Source of the DNA: Bacillus vallismortis | Lineage (GTDB): Bacteria; Bacillota; Bacilli; Bacillales; Bacillaceae | Direction of reading: 5' to 3' | DNA length: 64,000 nt | NCBI RefSeq assembly: GCF_004116955.1 | Contig: NZ_CP026362.1 | Span: 2,265,677-2,329,676, forward strand | Shown here: one piece after another, positions 45,685 through 55,283 of the stretch | How the letters are laid out: every line of letters starts with the position of its first letter | How positions within the stretch are numbered: position 1 is the first letter of the stretch | Position numbers and translations under genes: made by a program | Notes under the pieces: generated by a model | Databases searched by the model: none | Told to the model about the DNA's origin: nothing | The model's input: the letters and a program-made list of their open reading frames with translations, nothing else

Positions 45685-46497
45685 TTAAACAGCCAATTGC
45701 CGATAGTTTATCGGTGATTGGTTGTTTAGTTTCGTTTGAATACGAATGTTGTTATAATAATAAATGTATTCTTTGACAGTGCGTTCTACGATGGCGGTCG
45801 TGGTTCGATCAATGCTGTTAAGATAGAACGTTTCAGACTTTAGTGAGGAATGAAACGATTCGATGGAGGCATTATCAGCGGGCGTCCCTTTGCGGGACAT
45901 GCTCATGGTAATGCCTTTTGTTTTAACAGCTTTCTGATACTCGTAAGATGTATACACAGATCCTTGGTCACTATGTAACACGCAGTTCTCAGGCAGTGTT
46001 GGCAGTTGATCAAGTGTGTGTAAGACAAAGTCTGTGTCCTGCTTATCTCCAATCGTAAAAGCAATCACTTCTCCATTGTATACATCCAATATACTGGAAA
46101 GGTACAATTGCTTCTGTCCATAAGGCAAATACGTGATGTCCGTTACTAGTTTTTCAAGAGGATGATCAGACTGAAAGTTCCGATCTAATATATTATCGAC
46201 CACGGCATATGGCTGCCCATTCTTCTTGCGCTTTTTCACCTTAACCCGGCACTGCCACTGATTTTTCTGCATAATACGCTGAACCGTTTTATGGTTAATA
46301 CACATTCCCTTTTTTAATATGGCTGTGATTTTTCGATATCCATATCGATACTTGTGCTCTCGGCACAACGTGCCGATTTGTTTTTCCAAATGGCGTTTGG
46401 GATGATCCTTCATCAGATTCTTCTTCCAACGATAATAAGACGCCCGAGAGATACCTAAATGAATACAGATATCCTGCACGGTCATTGTGCTGTGCAA
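45685..46497 (-). CDS. IS transposase OrfB (DDE integrase domain)
   Basis: 270 aa counted from an internal TTG, but it is expected to be made mainly as an OrfAB fusion by -1 frameshifting at 46554-46560. The N-terminal helical region DICIHLGISRASYYRW resembles an HTH, and HKTVQRIMQKN the IS3 linker. The rve integrase core has catalytic Asp in LVTDITYLPY, Asp in VLHSDQGSVYTS and Glu in PADNASIESFHSSLKSE, the DD(35)E spacing of IS3 transposases. All three residues are intact, so the element should be active. Confidence 0.93.
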   Translation of the reverse strand: MHSTMTVQDICIHLGISRASYYRWKKNLMKDHPKRHLEKQIGTLCREHKYRYGYRKITAILKKGMCINHKTVQRIMQKNQWQCRVKVKKRKKNGQPYAVVDNILDRNFQSDHPLEKLVTDITYLPYGQKQLYLSSILDVYNGEVIAFTIGDKQDTDFVLHTLDQLPTLPENCVLHSDQGSVYTSYEYQKAVKTKGITMSMSRKGTPADNASIESFHSSLKSETFYLNSIDRTTTAIVERTVKEYIYYYNNIRIQTKLNNQSPINYRQLAV

Positions 46498-46502
46498 TAT
46501 TT

Positions 46503-46835
46503 CTACAAGTTCGACTGACGTTTTACTATCAACTTCCTTTCCAATTCGTTGTACTTTTTTAAAACTTCATTCTGTTGTCTCAGGTAACGATTCTCTGCCT
46601 GCAGTTTCTCTAATTCGGAAGAATACTCCGGACCTTTTCCATAAGTGTATTGCTTACCAACAGGTTGTTCAAATCGGTGTGTATCACCAGCCTTATACCA
46701 TCTGACCCATGTCTTAATCTGCGTATTATTTTTGATATTCAACTCCTGCATGATCTCTTTCATAGGTACGCCTGCCAATCTCATTTCTACAGCCTTCTGT
46801 TTCACTTCAAGCGGATAACTCACTCTTGTCCCCAT
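46503..46835 (-). CDS. IS transposase OrfA (DNA-binding)
   Basis: 110 aa. It has an N-terminal helix-turn-helix (YPLEVKQKAVEMRLAGVPMKEIMQEL) and a C-terminal leucine-zipper-like coiled coil (LEKLQAENRYLRQQNEVLKKYNELERKL), the usual IS3 OrfA plan for binding terminal repeats and dimerising. The ATG at 46835 follows GGAGGTG; that ribosome site lies in the arm of a hairpin (see regulatory entry). An upstream in-frame ATG at 46871 is not preceded by such a site. Confidence 0.92.
   Translation of the reverse strand: MGTRVSYPLEVKQKAVEMRLAGVPMKEIMQELNIKNNTQIKTWVRWYKAGDTHRFEQPVGKQYTYGKGPEYSSELEKLQAENRYLRQQNEVLKKYNELERKLIVKRQSNL
46554..46560 (-). promoter_or_regulatory. Programmed -1 frameshift site A AAA AAG
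   Basis: In the orfA frame the minus strand reads TTA AAA AAG TAC. Slipping back one base continues as GTA CAA CGA into the orfB frame, which is open from there through the orfB TTG. This is the classic slippery heptamer of IS150-type elements. Confidence 0.85.
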
Positions 46836-46837
46836 AG

Positions 46838-46901
46838 AAAAAACACCTCCAAGTCTAATTTCGGATAACAATCATCCGTATTCAAACTTGAAGGTGTTTT
46901 T
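46838..46901 (-). promoter_or_regulatory. Hairpin sequestering the orfA ribosome-binding site
   Basis: Minus-strand arm AAAAACACCTTCAAGT (46901-46886) pairs with ACTTGGAGGTGTTTTTT (46854-46838), which contains the orfA Shine-Dalgarno GGAGGTG. The loop is 31 nt and holds a small CGGAT/ATCCG hairpin. Six T follow the stem, so it also resembles a terminator placed just before the orfA ATG. It forms only in transcripts entering from outside the IS. Confidence 0.7.
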
Positions 46902-46929
46902 ATTTGTCTCATCTTATGGGGTCAGTCCC

Positions 46930-46933
46930 CTGG
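46930..46933. repeat. Target-site duplication CTGG, right copy
   Basis: Matches 45641-45644 at the other IS end. Confidence 0.8.
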
Positions 46934-46951
46934 CTCAGCAGTTTTTTGATG
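46934..46951 (-). terminator. Proximal arm of the argF terminator, overlapping the argF stop
   Basis: CTCAGCAGTTTTTTGATG on plus. Read on minus it encodes the last argF codons and stop (K N C stop) as AAAAAACTGCTGAG, the 5' arm of the former hairpin. Confidence 0.88.
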
Positions 46952-47894
46952 ATTCCTCTTTGTATAAAACGGCCTTCAGCAATGCTTTTTGCACATGGAG
47001 ACGGTTTTCCGCCTGTTGGAATACCGCCGAATTCGGCCCGTCAATAATCTCCGCTGTCACTTCCTCTTCACGGTGCGCAGGGAGGCAGTGTAAAAATGTA
47101 TAATCAGGCTTGGCATGGCTGACAAGCGCCGCATTCACCTGATAAGGGGCAAATACAGTGAGACGCTCTTGTTCTTCCGCTTCCTGCCCCATGCTTGTAA
47201 ACACATCAGAATAAATCACGTCCGCGCCTTTTACAGCTTCAACCGGGTCCGCCGTAAGCGTGATAGAAGCGCCCGACTGACGCGCAGATGCTTTCGCCGC
47301 TTCCACCGCTTCATCTAACACTTCGTATCCTTTTGGCGAAGCGATCGAGATATCACAGCCCATTTTCGCGCAGCCGATCATTAATGAATGCGCCACGTTA
47401 TTTCCGTCCCCGATGTACGCGACTTTCACGCCTTTAAGCTCCCCTTTTATTTCCTTTATCGTCAACAGATCCGCCAGCGCTTGGCATGGATGGTATTTAT
47501 CCGTAAGTCCGTTGATGACCGGAATGTCGGCTTCTTTGGCAAGCTCCTCCACCTTTTCATGCTCAAAAGTCCGGATCATGATGGCATCCACATAGCCTGA
47601 CAGCACTTTTGCCGTATCAGCGACAGTTTCACCGCGCCCCAGCTGCAGATCTTTCTGATTTAAGAAAAGAGCGCTCCCGCCCAGCTGCGCCATGCCGGCT
47701 TCGAATGAAACGCGAGTCCGTGTTGATGATTTTTCAAAAATCATCGCCAAGGTTTTGCCTTGGAAAATAGGCTGGATTTTGTTTTGCTTCAGTTCACCGG
47801 CTTCTGTGAGCAGGGCGTTTATACCCTGTTCACTAAGATCCTGTAACGTTAATAAATCTTTTCCGTATAAACTGGTTTCCGTCACTGTGTGCAT
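46935..47894 (-). CDS. argF: Ornithine carbamoyltransferase ArgF
   Basis: 319 aa. It joins carbamoyl phosphate and ornithine to give citrulline. It has the carbamoyl-phosphate motif STRTRVSFE (about residue 56), ornithine/structural motifs [11 protein letters not shown] and DVFTSMGQE, and the HCLPAHRGEE-type catalytic loop (here [12 protein letters not shown]). It overlaps carB by 13 bp and is the last gene of argCJBD-carAB-argF. Its coding end is part of the terminator split by the IS; the protein itself is undamaged. Confidence 0.96.
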   Translation of the reverse strand: MHTVTETSLYGKDLLTLQDLSEQGINALLTEAGELKQNKIQPIFQGKTLAMIFEKSSTRTRVSFEAGMAQLGGSALFLNQKDLQLGRGETVADTAKVLSGYVDAIMIRTFEHEKVEELAKEADIPVINGLTDKYHPCQALADLLTIKEIKGELKGVKVAYIGDGNNVAHSLMIGCAKMGCDISIASPKGYEVLDEAVEAAKASARQSGASITLTADPVEAVKGADVIYSDVFTSMGQEAEEQERLTVFAPYQVNAALVSHAKPDYTFLHCLPAHREEEVTAEIIDGPNSAVFQQAENRLHVQKALLKAVLYKEESSKNC

Positions 47895-50800
47895 GATGCC
47901 ACTTCCTTTTTATAGAGATCTTTGAGAGATACAGGCTGCGCATGGCCTGAACCGCTTTGTAAAAACGCCCGCACAGTTTCTTCTTCTGTAAAGATCGTAA
48001 TGCCATGCGTCATGGCTTCTAAACGTTCTTTACGCGCTTCTTCAGAGCCGCTCAGATTAATGTGGAGCGCTTTTCTTTCCTGCTCCATCCATGAGGCAAA
48101 TGTCCCTTCATGAACCGTAAATCCGGCTTTTTCAGCTAACTTTTTGATATCTTCCGGCCCGTTTTGCAAATAAATGCTTCCTTTTTGCTTCCATACATGT
48201 GTATAGATTTTTTTCAAGGCGCTGTCGGCATTGTATGCAACACACATGCCTTCTCCTGTTGATTTCATTTCCGGCCCAAGCTTGACATCCACATCCTGAA
48301 TCGCATGGGATGAAAAGACCGGGAACTTCACGGCAACCCCATGATGATTCTGAACTGCCGTGTTTACATCTTTTAAAGACGCTCCCGCCAGCAGGCGTGT
48401 GGCAAGCGGGATCATCGGAACGCCCATTACTTTGCTGACAACGGGAACCGTGCGGCTCGCTCTCGGGTTCACTTCAAGAACGAGAATGTTTCCATTGTCG
48501 ATCACAAATTGAATGTTCATGATGCCTTTAAAAGAAAGCTTACGGACAATTTTTTGCGCGGCATCTTTTATGCCCTGCTTTAGCCCGCTTGTGATGGACG
48601 GTCCGGGAAGGATGGCAAAGCTGTCTCCCGAATGGACACCTGCCCGTTCAATATGCTCGGTATATGTCGGGATAAAGACATCTTCACCGTCGGAAATCAA
48701 ATCAATTTCGACTTCTTTTCCTGACACATACTGATCAATTAAAATCGGGTACGGCATGCTATCCTCACCGTTCAGCAGCTGAGAAAGCTGAGCTTGCGAG
48801 TGAACAATAATCATGCCCATTCCGCCGATGACGTAAGATGGGCGGATCAGCACCGGATAGCCGATTTCATTTGCCTTTTCAACGGCTTCTTCTTTTGTAT
48901 AAGCGATTTCTCCCTTCGCGTGGTTCAAGCCAAGCTCATCTAGAAGCTGATAGAATTGATCCCGATCCTCTAACACGTCAAGCGTTTTAAATGAGGTGCC
49001 GAGAAGGGTAATGCCTGCTTTTTCGAGCGCTTCAGCAGCATTGATCGCGGTTTGGCCGCCAAATTGTACGATTGCAAAATCAATGTTTTCCCGCTCTGCC
49101 ACGTTTAAGATATGCTCCGTTGTCATTGGTTCAAAATACAGGCGGTCCGCAATTTCATAATCGGTGCTGACCGTTTCCGGGTTATTGTTCATCATGATTG
49201 TTTCAAACCCAAGCTCTTGCAGTGTCAGCACGCCATGGACGGCACTGTAATCAAATTCAACGCCTTGGCCGATCCGAATTGGGCCTGAACCAATAATCAG
49301 CGCGCGTTTTTTCTCTTTGCGGCTGATGTCCCCATCGGTCTCTCCGAAATATGTGGAGTAAAAGTAGTTTGTTTTCGCATCAAACTCTGCCGCGCATGTA
49401 TCGACGATTTTGAAGGACGGTGTAATGCCCATCTCCTTGCGAAGTGCGCGCACTTCTTCTTCTGTTTGGCCAATCAGAGAGGCAATCGTTTCGTCTGAAA
49501 ATCCCTTTTCCTTTGCTTTTTTCAATAATTCAAAAGAAAGATCGCTGCCCGCTTCCGTCATGCGGTTTTCCAGTTTGATGATATTGTCAAAAGTATGAAG
49601 GAAAAACGGATCAATTTTTGTTTTCGCATGAATGTCATCCATCGGCACCCTGCGGCTCAATAGCTCCATGACAACGAAAAATCTGCGGTCGTCCGGAGTG
49701 ACTGCCAACTCCCATAGCGCTTCAATCGATAAGCCGCTGAGCTCTGGAAGGTGTGTGCCGGCATTTTTCAGTTCAAGGGACGCGGCTGCCTTTTGTATCG
49801 CCGCTTCTAAATTCCGTTCAATCGCCATCACTTCACCGGTGGCTTTCATTTTTGTGCCAAGCTTGCGGTCTGCGTTTTTGAATTTATCAAACGGCCAGCG
49901 CGGAAATTTGACGATCACATAGTCCAGCGCCGGTTCAAAGCTAGCGTAAGTCGAGCCTGTGAGCGGATTTTTCAGCTCATCAAGGGTGTATCCTACGGCC
50001 AGTTTCGCAGCCATCTTCGCAATTGGATAACCGGTTGCTTTAGAGGCGAGAGCCGATGACCGGCTTACCCGCGGATTGACTTCAATGACGTAATATTGCT
50101 TGCTGAATGGATCAAGCGCGAATTGAATGTTGCATCCGCCTACGACATCAAGTGCTGAAATGATCGTCAGACTTGCCGTCCGCAGCATTTGATAGTCTTC
50201 ATCCGTCAATGTTTGTGACGGCGCCACAACGATAGAGTCACCTGTATGCACACCGACCGGATCGATGTTCTCCATATTGCAGACGGTAATGCATGTGTTA
50301 TGGCTGTCACGCATCACTTCATATTCGATTTCTTTAAAGCCGGCAATGCTTTTTTCCACAAGGCATTGGTTGATCGGGCTAGCTAATAGCGCCTGCTTAA
50401 TCATGCCAGTAAAAGCTTCTTTATCAGGAGCGATGCCTCCGCCCTTGCCGCCTAATGTGTAAGCAGGTCGGATAATGACGGGAAACCCGATCGATTCCGC
50501 AAAACGGAGGGCGTCGGCCTCGTTATCGACAATTTCACTCTCCGGCACAGGCTGGTTCAATTCGTTCATTAACGATCGGAATTTTTCCCGATCCTCTCCT
50601 TTTTGTATCGTCTCAACAGATGTGCCGAGAAGCTTGACGCCGTGCTCTTTTAAAACACCCGTTTCTTCAAGCTCCACCGCTAAATTCAAAGCGGTCTGCC
50701 CGCCTAAATTAGCTAGAAGCCCATCAGGCTGTTCTTTCTGAATGATGGCAGTCAGGCTTTCTGCTGTCAGCGGCTCAAAATAAATATCATCAGCGAAGGC

Positions 50801-50974
50801 TTCATCGGTCATAATGGTCGCCGGATTGTTGTTGACGAGGATTACCCGATAGCCTTCCTCCTTCAGCGCGATGCATCCTTGAGTGCCTGAATAATCAAAT
50901 TCTGCCGCCTGGCCGATGATGATCGGGCCTGAGCCGATTACTAATATGCTTGAAATACTGGTGTCTTTAGGCAT
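47882..50974 (-). CDS. carB: Arginine-specific carbamoyl-phosphate synthase large subunit CarB
   Basis: 1030 aa. It makes carbamoyl phosphate from bicarbonate, ammonia delivered by CarA, and two ATP. Two homologous halves are visible, each opening with a [18 protein letters not shown]- or [18 protein letters not shown]-type nucleotide segment and carrying an ATP-grasp region ([24 protein letters not shown] in half one, [19 protein letters not shown] in half two). The C-terminal allosteric region (about 930-1030) is shorter than in pyrimidine-type PyrAB, which suits the arginine-regulated form. It overlaps carA by 8 bp. Confidence 0.96.
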   Translation of the reverse strand: MPKDTSISSILVIGSGPIIIGQAAEFDYSGTQGCIALKEEGYRVILVNNNPATIMTDEAFADDIYFEPLTAESLTAIIQKEQPDGLLANLGGQTALNLAVELEETGVLKEHGVKLLGTSVETIQKGEDREKFRSLMNELNQPVPESEIVDNEADALRFAESIGFPVIIRPAYTLGGKGGGIAPDKEAFTGMIKQALLASPINQCLVEKSIAGFKEIEYEVMRDSHNTCITVCNMENIDPVGVHTGDSIVVAPSQTLTDEDYQMLRTASLTIISALDVVGGCNIQFALDPFSKQYYVIEVNPRVSRSSALASKATGYPIAKMAAKLAVGYTLDELKNPLTGSTYASFEPALDYVIVKFPRWPFDKFKNADRKLGTKMKATGEVMAIERNLEAAIQKAAASLELKNAGTHLPELSGLSIEALWELAVTPDDRRFFVVMELLSRRVPMDDIHAKTKIDPFFLHTFDNIIKLENRMTEAGSDLSFELLKKAKEKGFSDETIASLIGQTEEEVRALRKEMGITPSFKIVDTCAAEFDAKTNYFYSTYFGETDGDISRKEKKRALIIGSGPIRIGQGVEFDYSAVHGVLTLQELGFETIMMNNNPETVSTDYEIADRLYFEPMTTEHILNVAERENIDFAIVQFGGQTAINAAEALEKAGITLLGTSFKTLDVLEDRDQFYQLLDELGLNHAKGEIAYTKEEAVEKANEIGYPVLIRPSYVIGGMGMIIVHSQAQLSQLLNGEDSMPYPILIDQYVSGKEVEIDLISDGEDVFIPTYTEHIERAGVHSGDSFAILPGPSITSGLKQGIKDAAQKIVRKLSFKGIMNIQFVIDNGNILVLEVNPRASRTVPVVSKVMGVPMIPLATRLLAGASLKDVNTAVQNHHGVAVKFPVFSSHAIQDVDVKLGPEMKSTGEGMCVAYNADSALKKIYTHVWKQKGSIYLQNGPEDIKKLAEKAGFTVHEGTFASWMEQERKALHINLSGSEEARKERLEAMTHGITIFTEEETVRAFLQSGSGHAQPVSLKDLYKKEVASCTQ

Positions 50975-52028
50975 GGGCGATTTCTCTCCTTGCTGGTATC
51001 ACATTCTTTACATAATCATCAAAAATCCATTCACTTTCCGCCGGTCCGGGATGGGCTTCCGGGTGGAATTGAACACTCATGACAGGCAGTTTTTTGTGGG
51101 AAAGCCCTTCAACTGACGTATCATTGACATGATGAAACCTGATCGTGAGCTCTTCTTGATTAATGGACTGTTCATCAACCACATAGCTGTGATTCTGGCT
51201 TGTCATGAAGACGCGCTTCGTTTCACGGTCGATGACCGGATGATTTGCTCCCCTGTGTCCGAACGGCAGCTTGAATGTATTTCCTCCGAACGCGAGCGCG
51301 ATCAGCTGATGGCCGAGACAAATGCCGAGAGTCGGATAATGGCAAACGATGCTTTTGATCTTTCCTAAATACGGCTGAATGGCTTTCGGGTCTCCAGGTC
51401 CGTTCGATAACACAATGCCGTCCGGCTTGATGTCGTGTACAGCTTCCATTTGCTGATACGGCACCACGGTGACCTTGCAGCCTCGTTTGACGAGTGATGA
51501 CGCGATGGACTTTTTATAGCCGAAATCAATGAGGGCGATATGTTTATGTCCGTCGCCAAATGTGCTGATTTCCTGTGCGGATGCCTGTTCTGCCACGTTT
51601 TCAGGCTGAAGGGCAATCTCAGCTGCTTCTTTAGAGGCTGTGACAGTTGCCCCCATTGTTCCGTTTGTCCGGATTTTTTTCACGACAGCCCTCGTGTCAA
51701 CATGGGTCAACAGCGGAATGTTCCATTTTTGCAAATACTCCTTGAGGCTGTATACGGCTTCATGATGAGAAAAGTGATTGCACGCCTCGTAGACCACCGC
51801 GGCTTTCACTTGCGGTTTTTTGCTTTCAAAGTCCTTTTCATTAATGCCGTAGTTGCCAATCAGCGGGTAGGTAAATACGATAATCTGCCCTTTGTACGAT
51901 GGATCTGTCAACACTTCTTGGTAGCCCGTCATCCCTGTAAAAAAGACCGCTTCTCCCGTGCAGCTTTCATGACTGTCCAGCTCGCCGCTGAACGCTGTTC
52001 CATCTTCTAACACTAAATAACCTTCCAT
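50967..52028 (-). CDS. carA: Arginine-specific carbamoyl-phosphate synthase small subunit CarA
   Basis: 353 aa from the ATG at 52028 preceded by GAGGTGGG; an ATG at 52040 lies before that site. CarA is the glutaminase: the N-terminal domain starts EGYLVLEDGTAFSGE, and the class I glutamine amidotransferase domain has the nucleophile Cys in TLGICLGHQLIALAFGG and His/Glu in SVQFHPEAHPGP. Its ammonia is channelled to CarB. An ARG-box-like region lies between argD and carA. Confidence 0.96.
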   Translation of the reverse strand: MEGYLVLEDGTAFSGELDSHESCTGEAVFFTGMTGYQEVLTDPSYKGQIIVFTYPLIGNYGINEKDFESKKPQVKAAVVYEACNHFSHHEAVYSLKEYLQKWNIPLLTHVDTRAVVKKIRTNGTMGATVTASKEAAEIALQPENVAEQASAQEISTFGDGHKHIALIDFGYKKSIASSLVKRGCKVTVVPYQQMEAVHDIKPDGIVLSNGPGDPKAIQPYLGKIKSIVCHYPTLGICLGHQLIALAFGGNTFKLPFGHRGANHPVIDRETKRVFMTSQNHSYVVDEQSINQEELTIRFHHVNDTSVEGLSHKKLPVMSVQFHPEAHPGPAESEWIFDDYVKNVIPARREIAHA

Positions 52029-52046
52029 CTCACAGCCCACCTCTTG

Positions 52047-52080
52047 ATGAATAATTAATTATAAAAATGAATTTTTATGC
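52047..52080 (-). promoter_or_regulatory. Candidate ARG boxes upstream of carA
   Basis: ATGAATAATTAATTAT and AATGAATTTTTATGC resemble AhrC/ArgR half-sites (TGAAT...ATTCA) in the 70-bp argD-carA gap. They could mark an internal arginine-regulated control point. No convincing -35/-10 pair is visible. Confidence 0.45.
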
Positions 52081-52098
52081 TATTTTACCGAAAAAAAA

Positions 52099-53256
52099 TC
52101 ACTGGTTTACAGCGGAATAATGAGCGATCGCCTGTTTCAGCTTACTGACGGCTTCTGTCATTTCATCCTTTGTCACGGTCAGCGGCGGCAGCAGCCGAAT
52201 GACGTTCGGTCCGGCCGGCAATACAAGCAAACCTAATGTCTGCAATTCAGTAATGATGTCGGCAACCGGCCCATCACACTCAATTCCAAGCATTAACCCT
52301 TTACCGCGAATTTGTTTGACAAACGGGCTCTTTAGCCCAGCCTCGAGCTGTTCTTTTAAAAACGTCCCTTTGTCAGCAGCCTCTTGCAGAAAGTCAGGCT
52401 GGAATACAATTTGCAATGTGGCATTCACAGCAGCCATCGCCAGCATATTTCCTCCGAAAGTTGTTCCGTGAGAACCAGGGGTAAATGCTTCTCCCAGTTG
52501 TTTCTTGCCGATGACAGCGCCAACCGGAAAGCCGTTCCCCAATCCTTTTGCGACTGTGATGATGTCCGGTGAGAGTCCGAAGTGCTCGTATGCGAAGCCC
52601 TTTCCCGTCCGTCCGATCCCGGTCTGGATTTCATCAACGATCAGAAGAGCTTGCTTTTCTTTGCAAAACGATTGAACGGCTGTTAAAAATTCAGCGCTTG
52701 CCGGATTGACTCCGCCTTCTCCCTGCACTGTCTCAAGCATCACCGCGGCAATGCCGTCTTCTTCCCTAAGAGCTTCAAACGCGGAAGAATCGTTGTATGG
52801 CAGACAATGAAAACCTTCCAGCATCGGGCCGAAGCCTGTTTTGATTTTATCCTGTCCGGTCGCGGCCATCCCCGCATACGTGCGGCCGTGGAACGATTGA
52901 AGGAACGTGATGATTTTCGTTTTTCCAGTTGCTTTTCGGGCGAGCTTGATCGCGCCTTCATTGGCTTCCGCGCCGCTATTGCAGAAAAAGACGAGATCTC
53001 CCGCACTGTGCGCCGCCAGCTTTTGTGCCGCTTGCTCTTGGAGACTGTTTTGAAACAGGTTGGATACGTGCCATACGCTGTCAAGCTGATTTTTAACTGC
53101 TTCTGTAACCGTTTCATGGCAGTGGCCTAGATTAGATACCGCAATTCCCTGAATGAAATCGAGGTAGGTTTTGCCGTTATGATCCTCAACGTACGTTCCC
53201 TTTGCTTTTTTTATGTCAATATCCCAGCGGCCGTAGGTTTGAAACAAGCTGCTCAT
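52099..53256 (-). CDS. argD: Acetylornithine aminotransferase ArgD
   Basis: 385 aa class III PLP aminotransferase. It converts N-acetylglutamate semialdehyde to N-acetylornithine with glutamate. Visible: [18 protein letters not shown] (cofactor phosphate region), [15 protein letters not shown], the [16 protein letters not shown] strand with the cofactor Asp, and the PLP lysine in [15 protein letters not shown]. It overlaps argB by 4 bp. Confidence 0.96.
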   Translation of the reverse strand: MSSLFQTYGRWDIDIKKAKGTYVEDHNGKTYLDFIQGIAVSNLGHCHETVTEAVKNQLDSVWHVSNLFQNSLQEQAAQKLAAHSAGDLVFFCNSGAEANEGAIKLARKATGKTKIITFLQSFHGRTYAGMAATGQDKIKTGFGPMLEGFHCLPYNDSSAFEALREEDGIAAVMLETVQGEGGVNPASAEFLTAVQSFCKEKQALLIVDEIQTGIGRTGKGFAYEHFGLSPDIITVAKGLGNGFPVGAVIGKKQLGEAFTPGSHGTTFGGNMLAMAAVNATLQIVFQPDFLQEAADKGTFLKEQLEAGLKSPFVKQIRGKGLMLGIECDGPVADIITELQTLGLLVLPAGPNVIRLLPPLTVTKDEMTEAVSKLKQAIAHYSAVNQ

Positions 53257-54029
53257 GAAACAGCCTCCTTTGCTTTAACGATTTTTGTTCCTTGAAAGGT
53301 TTGTTCTGTGAAAAATGATCCTTTTCCGTTTACGATCATGACTTCAGAAACCTGATCTGACAAAGCCGACAAAGCTGAATTGACCTTCGGAATCATCCCC
53401 CCAGTGATCACTTCCTGTTTGATCAGCGTATGAACTTCTTCAGGGGTCAGAACGTCGAGACGCTGTTTTTCTTTCATGATCCCATCGACATCTGTGACGA
53501 ACATCAGCTTATCAGCTTCGAGCGCTCCGGCGACTGCTGAAGCAGCCAGATCGGCATTCACATTCAGCGTCTTGCAGTCACTCGTCATAGACAACGGCGC
53601 GATAACAGGAATAATGCTCTTTTCCATCAGCGCGTTCACCATGGATGCATCGACCTTTTTGATTTCTCCGACTTCCCCGTATGCTTCCGGATCGAGATAA
53701 TCAGCCTCCAAAAGGCCGCCGTCCTTACCAGAGATGCCCGCTGCACGCAGTCCGTGTTTGGCAAGCTCCGCAACAAAAAATTTATTCACCGAGCCGGATA
53801 AAACCATTTCCGCCACTTCGAGCACCGGCTTCGTCGTTTTCCGCTGTCCTCCTGAAAACTCTGTTTTGATGTTTAACCGTTTCAGCATATTTGTGATTTC
53901 CGGGCCGCCGCCGTGAACGATCGCCAATTTCCATCCTGACGCCATCAGTTCTTTCAGGTTATGAAAAAATTCCTCCGACAGCTCTCGGATGACACTTCCC
54001 CCGCATTTAAAAACGATTGTTTTCTTCAT
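53253..54029 (-). CDS. argB: Acetylglutamate kinase ArgB
   Basis: 258 aa amino-acid kinase. It phosphorylates N-acetylglutamate, the second step of arginine synthesis. Motifs: IVFKCGGSVIRE at the N-terminus, AIVHGGGPEITNML, and VNADLAASAVAGALEADKLMFVTDVDGIM. Two tandem ATGs (54032, 54029); the second is chosen because GGGGAG lies too close to the first. Placed 14 bp after argJ. Confidence 0.96.
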   Translation of the reverse strand: MKKTIVFKCGGSVIRELSEEFFHNLKELMASGWKLAIVHGGGPEITNMLKRLNIKTEFSGGQRKTTKPVLEVAEMVLSGSVNKFFVAELAKHGLRAAGISGKDGGLLEADYLDPEAYGEVGEIKKVDASMVNALMEKSIIPVIAPLSMTSDCKTLNVNADLAASAVAGALEADKLMFVTDVDGIMKEKQRLDVLTPEEVHTLIKQEVITGGMIPKVNSALSALSDQVSEVMIVNGKGSFFTEQTFQGTKIVKAKEAVS

Positions 54030-54043
54030 CATGCTCCCCTTTA

Positions 54044-55264
54044 TTACGTGCGATAACTCGCGTTAATTTTGATATAGTCATAGGTTAGGTCACAGCCCCA
54101 CGCTCTTCCTTTCCCGTCACCTTCATGCATCTTGATGATAATGGCGATTTCATCTCCTTCAAGGTACTCCTTAGCGAGAGATTCAGAGAATGGCTGAGGT
54201 TTATTGTGCTTAAACAGGCATTGGCCTCCGAGATAAACTTCTACTTCTTCTGCCGTTACCTGAGCTGCGCTGTGCCCGATGGCTCCGATGATGCGCCCCC
54301 AGTTGGCATCTGTTCCATAGACCGCTGTTTTCACGAGACTTGAGCCGACAATTTTTTTGGCAATCACGTTTGCGTCAAGATTATTTTTCGCTCCCTGCAC
54401 TTGGGCTTCGATTAGCTTTGTCGCGCCTTCTCCGTCTCTGGCAATCTCTTTTGCCAAATCCTCGCAAGTGAGCAAGAGCGCTTTTTTAAAGACCGGCCAA
54501 TCTGGATGATCTTCTGTCAGGCATTTATTTTTCGCGCAGCCGTTTGCCATGACCAATACCATGTCGTTCGTGGATGTTTCACCATCAACTGTGATTTGGT
54601 TAAATGAAACGTCAGTGATATCGCGAAGCGCTTTTTGCAGCGTTTTTTCTTCGATGGCTGCATCTGTTGTGACAAACCCCAGCATCGTGGCCATGTTCGG
54701 GTGAATCATTCCCGAACCTTTCGCCGCTCCGCCGATCGTGACTGTTTGACCGCCGATTGTCAGCTCATAGCACGTCTGCTTAATCACCGTATCGGTTGTT
54801 AAGATCGCTTCTTCAAAATCTCCCGATCCCGCAGGTGTTTGTGTCAGCCGTTTGATGCCTGCCTGAATTTTTTCCATGTCTAAATACTCGCCGATGACGC
54901 CTGTTGATGAAACGGCGACAAGTTCCGGCTCAATATCAAGCTGTGCAGCAAGGCTCTCCCGCATTGTGTATGCGTCCTTTATGCCCTGTTCTCCCGTGCA
55001 GGCATTGGCAATGGCGCTGTTGACGATGACGGCTTTCAATGCTGATCCATGCTTTAAGCTGTCTTGTGTGACTTTGATCGGAGCGGCCTGAAAGTGGCTT
55101 TGGGTATAAACCGCCGCACTTACGGCTGGTGTCTTGCTGATAATGACGCCGAGGTCTTTTTTTGAGTAGCGCAGCCCGCAATGCACGCCCTTTGCCTGAA
55201 AACCTTTTGGCGAGGATACATCACCTGTTACTTTTATAATTTGATCTTCACTTAACTGAATCAT
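54044..55264 (-). CDS. argJ: Bifunctional ornithine acetyltransferase/N-acetylglutamate synthase ArgJ
   Basis: 406 aa. It transfers acetyl from N-acetylornithine to glutamate, making the acetyl-cycle. It self-cleaves into alpha and beta chains at the Thr in IHPNMATMLGFVTTDA; that nucleophile Thr is present near residue 195. The second chain has the VDGETSTNDMVL motif. It lies 19 bp after argC and 14 bp before argB. Confidence 0.96.
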   Translation of the reverse strand: MIQLSEDQIIKVTGDVSSPKGFQAKGVHCGLRYSKKDLGVIISKTPAVSAAVYTQSHFQAAPIKVTQDSLKHGSALKAVIVNSAIANACTGEQGIKDAYTMRESLAAQLDIEPELVAVSSTGVIGEYLDMEKIQAGIKRLTQTPAGSGDFEEAILTTDTVIKQTCYELTIGGQTVTIGGAAKGSGMIHPNMATMLGFVTTDAAIEEKTLQKALRDITDVSFNQITVDGETSTNDMVLVMANGCAKNKCLTEDHPDWPVFKKALLLTCEDLAKEIARDGEGATKLIEAQVQGAKNNLDANVIAKKIVGSSLVKTAVYGTDANWGRIIGAIGHSAAQVTAEEVEVYLGGQCLFKHNKPQPFSESLAKEYLEGDEIAIIIKMHEGDGKGRAWGCDLTYDYIKINASYRT

Positions 55265-55283
55265 GGTTCGATTCTCTCCCGTT

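Larger units (their letters stand above)
45645..46929 (-). mobile_element. IS3-family (IS150-like) insertion sequence, complete copy
   Basis: About 1285 bp. It is bounded by terminal inverted repeats GGGACTGACCCC and their complement GGGGTCAGTCCC. It carries orfA and orfB on the minus strand in overlapping frames with an A AAA AAG slippery site, as in the IS150 subgroup. It sits in the loop of the argF terminator, flanked by CTGG duplications. A second copy begins at 63683 in the same orientation, identical over all bases visible. Confidence 0.93.
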
